Origin: Flavobacteriales bacterium
Lineage (GTDB): Bacteria > Bacteroidota > Bacteroidia > Flavobacteriales_D > Crocinitomicaceae
Reading direction: 5' to 3'
Assembly (NCBI GenBank): GCA_015665275.1
Contig: JADFAL010000042.1
Location: 1-50,764, forward strand
Length of the DNA stretch: 50,764 bases
A program made the translations under genes and the position numbers. Position 1 is the first letter of the stretch. Every line of letters begins with the position of its first letter. Under the pieces are notes generated by a model, which was not told the DNA's origin, did no database searches, and saw nothing but the letters and a program-made list of their open reading frames with translations. Shown here one piece after another: positions 44,972-50,764 of this stretch.

Positions 44972-45125
44972 TCCTCCCCCTCAGTCCCCCTCCAAAGGGG
45001 GAGCAGATTCTCATTACTAATCGGATTACATGCTTTAAATAAGGCGATTTGAGTGATTCTAAGATGGCATTTCTTTGGGATGTAGGCTTTAAGCCTCCGC
45101 CTTTGGAGGGGGACTGAGGGGGAGG
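44972..45125. repeat. Two-armed palindromic repeat, copy C
   Basis: The left arm TCCTCCCCCTCAGTCCCCCT (44972 onward) continues to GGGGGAG at 45003; the right arm at 45094-45125 is its reverse complement with one difference, about 90 bases between. It shares the style of copies A and B and fills most of the spacer between the molybdoenzyme and photolyase genes. The region 44882-45193 holds no gene. Confidence 0.85.
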
Positions 45126-45193
45126 ATACTAAATGGAAATCTGGTTATTTCCGGAAAGCTATTTTTCCATTGGAAGAGAACAACGCTTCATGC

Positions 45194-46477
45194 CTAGCCC
45201 TCTATTCCAGCTTTGTACGTTGCCAGTGCGCGCTCACGTGCCATTTTATGATCCACCATGGGTTCGGGATAGCCAAATCCTTCGTATTCGGGCACCCATT
45301 TTAAGGTGTACAAAAGTTCTGGGTCGAATTTTTTCAATTGAGAGGAAGGGTTAAAAATGCGAAAGTAGGGCGCGGCGTCGCAACCCGTACCTGCTGCCCA
45401 TTGCCAGTTTCCGTTGTTGGCAGATAGATCGTAATCCAGAAGTTTTTCAGCGAAATATGCCTCGCCCCAGCGCCAATCGATAAGCAGGTGTTTGCAGAGA
45501 AAGCTTGCCGTAACCATCCGCACACGATTGTGCATCAAACCTGTTTCGTTCAGTTCACGCATACCCGCATCAACCATTGGATATCCGGTTTTTCCTTCAC
45601 ACCAACGCTGAAAATCATCTTTGTCGTTACGCCATTCAATCCCATCGTATTTTGCCCTGAAATTGTTGTGTACCACCCTCGGGAAATGATAGAGGATTTG
45701 CATAAAAAACTCACGCCAAATCAACTCACTCAAGAAGGTTTCGTTCAATTGTAAAGCTTGTCGAACCATGTCACGAACGCCGACAGATCCAAACCTTAGG
45801 TGTGTGCTTAAATGACTAGTCCCTTTAATCGCAGGGAAATCGCGGGTATTTTCATAATCTGTTACGCGTTCCAAATGATACGTAGGAACGATGATGGAAC
45901 TGGCTTCAAATCCAATTTCGGAAAGCGAAGGCAGCTGTGTCGAATGTTGGTAAAGATTGGATGGTTTGAAATCACTTACTTCTGGCAATCCTTTTTCGTG
46001 CAAACGCTGCAACCATTTGCGCTTGAACGGCGTGAATACTGTGTATGGAGTGCCATCGTCTTTGAGTACTTCGTCTTTTTCAAATATGACTTGATCCTTG
46101 AAAATTTGAAGGGAAACGTTTTGTTCCTCACACAAATCCGCAACGGCTTGATCTCGTTCTATTGCATACGGTTCGTAATCACCGTTGGTAAAAATGGATT
46201 CAACTTCGAATTCAGAAAGAAGCGACTTCCAAATGTCCATAGGTGTTCCTTTCCGAGCAATTAATCCGCTTCCATGGTCTTTTAATTCGGATTGAATGAG
46301 CTCTAATCGTTGATGAATGAACTGAACACGTGCGTCATTTTTAGGCAATTCATTCAGAATGTCTTCGTCGAAAATGAATACGGGAATTACCGGTGTTGTG
46401 CCGCTAATTGCAGCTGAAAACCCCACGTTATCATGAAGTCGTAGATCACGACGGAACCAAAAAAAAGAGACTTTCAT
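45194..46477 (-). CDS. phr: Cryptochrome/photolyase family DNA repair protein
   Basis: FAD-dependent photolyase, 427 residues, repairing UV pyrimidine dimers in light (class I CPD type most likely). The N-terminal antenna domain starts FFWFRRDLRLHDNVGF; the C-terminal FAD domain has LIWREFFMQILYHFPR, GYPMVDAGMRELNETGLMHN, NRVRMVTASFLCKHLLIDWR and NGNWQWAAGTGCD. It is the last gene of the SRPBCC-TspO-photolyase operon, one base after TspO. The antenna cofactor cannot be told. Confidence 0.94.
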   Translation of the reverse strand: MKVSFFWFRRDLRLHDNVGFSAAISGTTPVIPVFIFDEDILNELPKNDARVQFIHQRLELIQSELKDHGSGLIARKGTPMDIWKSLLSEFEVESIFTNGDYEPYAIERDQAVADLCEEQNVSLQIFKDQVIFEKDEVLKDDGTPYTVFTPFKRKWLQRLHEKGLPEVSDFKPSNLYQHSTQLPSLSEIGFEASSIIVPTYHLERVTDYENTRDFPAIKGTSHLSTHLRFGSVGVRDMVRQALQLNETFLSELIWREFFMQILYHFPRVVHNNFRAKYDGIEWRNDKDDFQRWCEGKTGYPMVDAGMRELNETGLMHNRVRMVTASFLCKHLLIDWRWGEAYFAEKLLDYDLSANNGNWQWAAGTGCDAAPYFRIFNPSSQLKKFDPELLYTLKWVPEYEGFGYPEPMVDHKMARERALATYKAGIEG

Positions 46478-46478
46478 A

Positions 46479-46937
46479 TTAATTGTACAGGAGGAAATAA
46501 AGATTCAATGAAGTAGCGATGGTCAGCCAAATGGAATAGGGTAAGAGCAAGAGGCTCCAACCTTTCATGCTTTTACGAAAGAGGAAGAGTTTTAGCCAAA
46601 TTAAAATGGTGAGGAAACTAATAATAAGAAGACCCATTTCTGCGTCGTGAAGGTCAAAGAATACGGGGTTCCAACCGATATTAAAAATCAATTGAACACT
46701 GTAAACTCCCAATAGTTTTTGTCGGGGAATCCGATTCCATGCAATGCCCATGTAAAAGGTGTACGCTAGCATGATGAATGTCCATGCGGCCCCAAAAACC
46801 CATCCTGGTGGCGTCCATGGTGCTTGATTCGCCTCTTGATACCATTCGGAAGATGGCCCTTCACCCATGAGGAAACCTCCAATGGCTAAGGCACCGAAAT
46901 TGGCTAAGAAGAATATAATAAAAGGCAATGCACGCAT
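46479..46937 (-). CDS. tspO: TspO/MBR family membrane protein
   Basis: A 152-residue five-helix membrane protein of the tryptophan-rich sensory protein/peripheral benzodiazepine receptor family. WTPPGWVFGAAWTFIMLAYTFYMG is the family signature stretch, with the tryptophans W41-W64 around it. TspO has been linked to porphyrin and light responses in other bacteria. It overlaps the SRPBCC gene by one base and is one base before the photolyase gene, so a light or photo-oxidation operon is likely. Confidence 0.92.
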   Translation of the reverse strand: MRALPFIIFFLANFGALAIGGFLMGEGPSSEWYQEANQAPWTPPGWVFGAAWTFIMLAYTFYMGIAWNRIPRQKLLGVYSVQLIFNIGWNPVFFDLHDAEMGLLIISFLTILIWLKLFLFRKSMKGWSLLLLPYSIWLTIATSLNLYFLLYN

Positions 46938-47425
46938 TACGTTAGGGCGTTTTTAGCAATTAGATCATCCAATACTTCCATTCTGAAGGTAAATATTTCG
47001 CGCAACTTTTTCTTAACGAACAATCTATAAGCTAAAGGAGCTAGTAATGAGAATGGCAATTTAAAATGTATAATGTCTTTCATTATCACTCCGCCCTTTA
47101 CTTCCTTGAAATGGTGCTGATGGTGCCAAAGTTTGTAGGGTCCAAAGCGTTGCTCGTCGATGAAATACTTACGGTCTTCCACAGATGTAATTTCCGTTAC
47201 CCATTTGGTAGGAAAAACTGGAAATATTTTGATGTTGTAGGTGATCATCTGTCCCTGATAAACACCTCCCATTTTCGGAGATGTGATTTTAAAATCTAGG
47301 TCCCCTGGAGTCAATTTTTGCAAATTCTGAGGGGTGGAGAAGAAATGCCAGGCCTCGTCCAATGTAATTGGAAGAAACTGCTCAGTATGTAAACTATATA
47401 ATCCTGAATGCTCGAAAAATTCCAC
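46937..47425 (-). CDS. SRPBCC-family (START-like) protein
   Basis: A 162-residue ligand-binding type protein with HTEQFLPITLDEAWHFFS early and the late KLREIFTFRMEVL helix; the long C-terminal helix closes an SRPBCC cavity. The start is GTG at 47425, as no ATG fits, placed 10 bp after the inverted repeat 47435-47472. It is the first gene of the operon with tspO and the photolyase. In marine Flavobacteria, SRPBCC genes sit with photolyases in light-regulated clusters (from memory). Confidence 0.83.
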   Translation of the reverse strand: MEFFEHSGLYSLHTEQFLPITLDEAWHFFSTPQNLQKLTPGDLDFKITSPKMGGVYQGQMITYNIKIFPVFPTKWVTEITSVEDRKYFIDEQRFGPYKLWHHQHHFKEVKGGVIMKDIIHFKLPFSLLAPLAYRLFVKKKLREIFTFRMEVLDDLIAKNALT

Positions 47426-47434
47426 CCCTCAATA

Positions 47435-47472
47435 ATTTTGTTTAACAAATAACCATCAAAGTTAAACAAAAT
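47435..47472 (-). promoter_or_regulatory. Perfect 12-base inverted repeat at the SRPBCC-tspO-phr promoter
   Basis: ATTTTGTTTAAC (47435-47446) and GTTAAACAAAAT (47461-47472) are exact reverse complements, 14 bases apart. The position, 10-47 bases before the first start codon, fits an operator on or next to the promoter. Spacing of about 26 bases between half-site centres (two and a half turns) suits a dimeric regulator; a MerR/CarH-type light regulator is a guess. Confidence 0.6.
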
Positions 47473-47518
47473 ATCAACATAGATCAAAACTCTTTTGAAA
47501 TATCCAGCATTTACAACG

Positions 47519-48190
47519 CTATAATCCTAGAAATGGCAAAGGATCTGGGCAATTTGCTTTGTATTTTGGGATTTCTGCTTCCGAGCAAACACCCGGATAG
47601 TCACCAGATTTTCCTTCCAGATCACGAATTAATTGAAAATGAAGGTGCGGTGCATAATCGCCATTCACCTGAGAATCGCCCAATTCAGCAATTATTTCAC
47701 CACATTTCACATGTTGACCAACTTCGATTGCTTGAATGGATTCTCTGCTTAAATGGCCGTATAGGCTGAAGAAAGTGGAACCGTCAATTTGATGTTCCAG
47801 AATAATTGTCGGGCCGTAGTCACCGTGATTTTGATTGTCCTGAAAGCTATGAATGATTCCATCTGTGAACGCATGAACATTGGTGCCAGCGGCAATCCAG
47901 AAATCAACTCCAAGGTGTATGTTTCTTTCGTTCACTGCATCTTTAAAGTAAGTGCTTCGCTGATAGATATTCCGCCGTTCTAAATAGCCTCCGAATGCTA
48001 TTTTCTTTTCATTTTTCTTTAATAATCCTCCGATATATGCTTCCCAATCGTTGCTTGAACTTGCTTTCACGTTAGAAATTTTCGGATTGGAAACGGAAAG
48101 GTCCAGGGGCATGTAATCCGTTCTAGGGATGGAAGGGTCAATCACTAAGGAAATAGTTGCTAGAATTTCGTTGAAACTGTCATTTTTCAC
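47519..48190 (-). CDS. M23-family metallopeptidase (LytM-type), cytosolic form
   Basis: A 223-residue peptidase domain. The zinc ligands are His92 and Asp96 in HLGVDFW and His184 in HLHFQ (with His182). No signal peptide is visible, which is unusual for a wall hydrolase; versions of this domain in Bacteroidota also occur fused to other enzymes. The start is GTG at 48190, preceded by TATCTTTT four bases upstream, a near-perfect -7 element on the minus strand. Confidence 0.83.
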   Translation of the reverse strand: MKNDSFNEILATISLVIDPSIPRTDYMPLDLSVSNPKISNVKASSSNDWEAYIGGLLKKNEKKIAFGGYLERRNIYQRSTYFKDAVNERNIHLGVDFWIAAGTNVHAFTDGIIHSFQDNQNHGDYGPTIILEHQIDGSTFFSLYGHLSRESIQAIEVGQHVKCGEIIAELGDSQVNGDYAPHLHFQLIRDLEGKSGDYPGVCSEAEIPKYKANCPDPLPFLGL

Positions 48191-48194
48191 GAGT

Positions 48195-48202
48195 AAAAGA
48201 TA
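48195..48202 (-). promoter_or_regulatory. Near -7 element, near-leaderless, for the M23 gene
   Basis: TATCTTTT on the minus strand, seven of eight consensus bases, four bases before the GTG at 48190. Confidence 0.4.
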
Positions 48203-48355
48203 GCGAAACTATACAATACGATTGCATTCGGATGCCCTGTCAGTTAACGCCTTTGTTTATGGAAATCAACGCAATGAAGATCTGGAATTAAAAAATTTGT
48301 TCCGAAGCGGGTTTTTCTTGTCACGAGCGATGAAATCTGCTGGAAGGCTTTTGAT

Positions 48356-48363
48356 ATATTTGA
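48356..48363 (+). promoter_or_regulatory. Putative -7 element for the GH16-like gene
   Basis: TATATTTG is a perfect -7 consensus match, 66 bases before the ATG at 48430. Confidence 0.45.
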
Positions 48364-48429
48364 ATCGATGCCGAATGACTCACTGAAAGCCAGTGATGCG
48401 GTATCATATAACCAATATTTACTGAGACT

Positions 48430-49245
48430 ATGGGAACAATTAATTGGAATGGTTTTGCCATTCAAACAGATTTTCATCCTGCACCTACCACGCCTTCGAT
48501 GCCTGGAATTGGCCAAGGGAACATGTGGCAACCTATCAACACGCAAGTGGTAGATGGCAACTTACAATTATCAATTGAGCGTAATGGAATTGCGACTTGG
48601 GAAGGTCAAGAAGTATGGGCCGCTGCGGAGGCCGTAATTCAAAAGGAAGCGAAATTTGGTAAGTATTACTGTACATATAAAGTAATTGATGCTGCTGGAA
48701 CTTCTGCTTGGGAGCAATTCGATTTGAACAGTGATTCGCCAAACATTACAACAATTTTCGGAATCTTTTTGTACAACGAAACGGGTACGGGTGGATCGAA
48801 CACACATGATGAAATTGACTTTCTGGAATTGGGATATCAGAATCAGGCGAACAATTCGGAGTCTTGGATCAATAAGCAACCGGGAGGTCCAACTGCGACA
48901 AACGCGCAATACGTCATCCAACCGTGGAATGCCGGTGGTGCTAAGCCGAACTGGGATTATTTACACCGCATAGCTATCGACACTGCGAAAGTTCCAACTT
49001 CTGGTGAGGTAACGATTATGGCCAACTGGTCAGCGGCAGGAACGCCTGTGGAATTTGCATTGGCCTATGGTCCGTACACTGGGGATAAATTTCCGACTTC
49101 TGATATTTTAACTTGGACGTCAAATCCAGCTGCGAATGATGCTGTTCCTGGAGAACACAAGGATACGAAACTACATATTAATTTATGGCCATATGGCGGT
49201 CCTACAACGAACGCTCCAGTATTTGTACAAGTGACAAATTTATAG
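48430..49245 (+). CDS. GH16-like concanavalin-type protein without signal peptide
   Basis: A 271-residue beta-sandwich protein. EIDFLE at residues 128-133 matches the GH16 catalytic motif ExDxxE, and VWAAAEAVIQKEAKFGKYYC with the later WDYLHRIAIDT fits a GH16/concanavalin sandwich. There is no signal peptide or sorting domain, and the frame is closed upstream by a TAA (about 12 bases before the ATG), so the enzyme seems intracellular or the true export route is unusual. It stands alone with its own -7 element and terminator. Substrate unknown. Confidence 0.75.
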   Translation: MGTINWNGFAIQTDFHPAPTTPSMPGIGQGNMWQPINTQVVDGNLQLSIERNGIATWEGQEVWAAAEAVIQKEAKFGKYYCTYKVIDAAGTSAWEQFDLNSDSPNITTIFGIFLYNETGTGGSNTHDEIDFLELGYQNQANNSESWINKQPGGPTATNAQYVIQPWNAGGAKPNWDYLHRIAIDTAKVPTSGEVTIMANWSAAGTPVEFALAYGPYTGDKFPTSDILTWTSNPAANDAVPGEHKDTKLHINLWPYGGPTTNAPVFVQVTNL

Positions 49246-49271
49246 GTGCCATAAGCAAAAATTGAATCGTT

Positions 49272-49307
49272 GAGAGCCCGCTTTTGCAATGCATAGGCGG
49301 GTTTTTT
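49272..49307 (+). terminator. Terminator downstream of GH16-like gene
   Basis: A CCCGC / GCGGG stem (49277-49281 and 49297-49301) with a T-run (49302-49307) follows the gene's stop by about 32 bp. The T-run touches the end of the next, opposite-strand gene. Confidence 0.7.
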
Positions 49308-49801
49308 CATGCAAGCGTATCGAGTTCCTGAAGCACTTGGTTGACCCATTCGAAATCGTCGTTTCGGTGTGCATATCTGAAGGTTAAGAGGCCATCCTTA
49401 AACTGGATGTAGTCGTATTTTTTTTCAGAGAACAACTTTAGGGATGCGTTGTAAATTAGATGTTTCGCAGTGCGCCTTTTGAGCACGGATGTGGTAATAT
49501 GGAAATTCTGATACTTGGAAGCTTCGAATCGCGTTTGAATTTCGAGAATCTCCTGCAAATTTTGTGTTTTGGAAGAGAACAGTATCGAACTGTTGGAATA
49601 CGTTGCCTTCTTCACGGAGATTAACCAAGTTTTTTCCGTTTTGAATTTTGCTTTGATATCGAGGGACCATGCATTGTAAACAGCATTAAACTTGCCGTTC
49701 TTCTCCAATACAAATTGCTCCCATTTTTCGCAAAGTTCTTTATTGGCTAGGTAAAACGGAGAGCTTTTCTCGTCGGGAGAAGCGTTGGATTCAATTGGCA
49801 T
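49307..49801 (-). CDS. Hypothetical protein, unknown function
   Basis: A 164-residue protein without signal peptide, membrane helix or known motif. Helix-rich start (ELCEKWEQFVLEKNGKF) and a C-terminal alpha+beta part (YDYIQFKDGLLTFRYAHR). It seems to be a real gene from its composition and start ATG at 49801. No recognisable family. Confidence 0.55.
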   Translation of the reverse strand: MPIESNASPDEKSSPFYLANKELCEKWEQFVLEKNGKFNAVYNAWSLDIKAKFKTEKTWLISVKKATYSNSSILFSSKTQNLQEILEIQTRFEASKYQNFHITTSVLKRRTAKHLIYNASLKLFSEKKYDYIQFKDGLLTFRYAHRNDDFEWVNQVLQELDTLA

Positions 49802-49830
49802 GAGTTAAAGATACCATTCCGCCTATCATA

Positions 49831-50256
49831 TTATACCTGCTGTTCCGATTTCTCCTTCAAAGTCTCATTCCAGCGTTTGAACCCGTCTACAATTTCCGTT
49901 TGGAGTTTTTTCTTCATAAAGGGAACAAGAATACCTCGGAAATGTTCCTCGTGTATGAAATCGGTGGTTCCATTCGCATTCTCTTGAAACTTGAATGAGT
50001 GCCTTCCGTCAAAAATTCCTTTCAAACTTGCGCTTCCCAGCCAAGTGAGTTCTTTCTCTTGGTCAAATGCAAGCACCCGAGGAGAGAACTTCATTCCATC
50101 AATTTCTATGTTAATTTTTTCGCCTACTGCAACGTTTCCTTTAATGGACTTGATGAAGGAATTCCATTCGGGATATTGATCGAATTGTGTGAATGTTTTC
50201 CAAACCGTTTTTACGTCTGCGTTGATGTTGATAGAAGTACTGATATGATATTTCAT
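49831..50256 (-). CDS. SRPBCC-domain protein
   Basis: A 141-residue START-like protein with ADVKTVWKTFTQFDQYPEWNSF and the late FKRWNETLKEKSE helix; AHSA1-like. The frame extends to 50286, but the ATG at 50256 (MKYHIST) is the natural start. A CATCTTTG word lies about 15 bases upstream, one base off a -7 consensus. The Crp/Fnr gene upstream runs in the same direction. Confidence 0.82.
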   Translation of the reverse strand: MKYHISTSININADVKTVWKTFTQFDQYPEWNSFIKSIKGNVAVGEKINIEIDGMKFSPRVLAFDQEKELTWLGSASLKGIFDGRHSFKFQENANGTTDFIHEEHFRGILVPFMKKKLQTEIVDGFKRWNETLKEKSEQQV

Positions 50257-50311
50257 AATCTTTGTTTTGTGCAAAGATGGGGGCATCTCACCGGCTGACT
50301 CTTGACAAATA

Positions 50312-50764
50312 TCAAGAAATGATTTTCTTGCGGACGCGGCTAAACGTTTCAGGTGTCATTCCCAACATGGAGGCCAAATATTGGTGCGGAACCTGCAGGA
50401 ACAAATCAGGTTTGAATTCCAACAAGAAATGATAACGTTCCTCGGCAGTCATAGAGATGAAACTGAAAATGCGATCTTCAATCGTCATGAAACACTTAGC
50501 CAAAAAAAGCTTCTCAATTTGCGGCCATTTGGTTAATTCTTGTTGCACTTTTCTGTACTCGGAAAAGGATAGTGTATAGAGTTCACAGTCGGTAATTGCT
50601 TGAATGTTCCATCGGGCCGGTTGATCAAACATGAGTGGCCCCAAATCTGTGGTAAACTCACCAGGTGAGGAAATCCATTGTGTTACTTCTTTCTTCTCGG
50701 TTGAGCGATATACATGCAGGTATCCAGACTTCACAAAACTCAAATCTCCGTGTCTGGCTCCCAA
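50312..50764 (-). CDS. Crp/Fnr-family transcription regulator, 3' part
   Basis: The C-terminal 150 residues of a cyclic-nucleotide-fold regulator. The visible cNMP-like barrel includes GDLSFVKSGYLHVY and ITDCELYTLSFSEY; a helix linker and a helix-turn-helix follow, with HQYLASMLGMTPETFSRVRKK as the recognition region. The start is off the right edge. The usual Bacteroidota ligand residues cannot be checked. It may control the SRPBCC gene downstream, but there is no direct evidence. Confidence 0.88.
   Translation of the reverse strand: MGARHGDLSFVKSGYLHVYRSTEKKEVTQWISSPGEFTTDLGPLMFDQPARWNIQAITDCELYTLSFSEYRKVQQELTKWPQIEKLFLAKCFMTIEDRIFSFISMTAEERYHFLLEFKPDLFLQVPHQYLASMLGMTPETFSRVRKKIIS

Overview
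The window is about 51 kb of chromosome from a member of the Bacteroidota, most likely order Flavobacteriales (Crocinitomicaceae/Fluviicola-like; the family is an inference). Four things point there: Bacteroidota-type -7 promoter elements (TAnnTTTG) just upstream of many genes, four proteins with type IX secretion (T9SS) type A C-terminal sorting domains or the equivalent architecture, the purH-mreB-mreC-mreD-PBP2-rodA gene order, and family-level sequence features such as NFPY in RsmA. I see no rRNA, tRNA, CRISPR array, transposase, phage gene or plasmid function. It reads as ordinary chromosomal backbone with a few accessory insertions.

Layout. 1-2.2 kb: kynurenine pathway (kynU 3' end, a small membrane protein, kmo). 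2.3-4.5 kb: an outer-membrane-type protein, an ArsC-like protein and an EamA transporter. 4.5-5.4 kb: two lipoproteins on the minus strand. 5.7-7.8 kb: yicC-gmk-nadD. 7.9-11.1 kb: a VanW protein, a soluble GAF histidine kinase and a sterol-desaturase-family hydroxylase. 11.1-28.4 kb: a long minus-strand block. In transcription order it holds purH, mreB, an unknown gene bounded by a hairpin repeat, mreC, mreD, PBP2, rodA, PBP1A, scoA, a terminator, then a three-gene secreted cassette (SGNH hydrolase, CotH lipoprotein, T9SS arginine/agmatine deiminase), then scoB. The cassette thus separates the two subunits of the CoA transferase. 28.6-34.3 kb: an orphan response regulator, dCMP deaminase, a CtpA-type protease, an unknown membrane protein, a DUF4286-like protein and rsmA. 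34.4-38.7 kb: small membrane proteins, ispD, metF, a secreted protein and a polytopic membrane protein. 38.8-41.1 kb: two adjacent secreted-protein genes, each interrupted just after its signal peptide (one frameshift, one in-frame TGA). 41.5-44.9 kb: ribE, a membrane protein and an FdhF/YdeP-type molybdoenzyme. 45.2-47.4 kb: an SRPBCC-TspO-photolyase operon with a perfect inverted repeat at its promoter. 47.5-50.8 kb: an M23 peptidase, a GH16-like protein lacking a signal peptide, an unknown protein, an SRPBCC protein and the 3' end of a Crp/Fnr regulator.

How genes work together: purH to PBP1A is the cell-elongation (rod) module plus purine synthesis; kynU/kmo degrade tryptophan; gmk, dCMP deaminase and nadD serve nucleotide and NAD supply; ispD, ribE and metF are housekeeping cofactor and isoprenoid genes. 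ispD and ribE share a near-identical palindrome upstream of near-leaderless promoters, which is the most suggestive regulatory signal here. I found no single large unknown system. The best leads are this palindrome, the putative light-response operon, the secreted cassette that splits scoA/scoB, and the two broken secreted genes.
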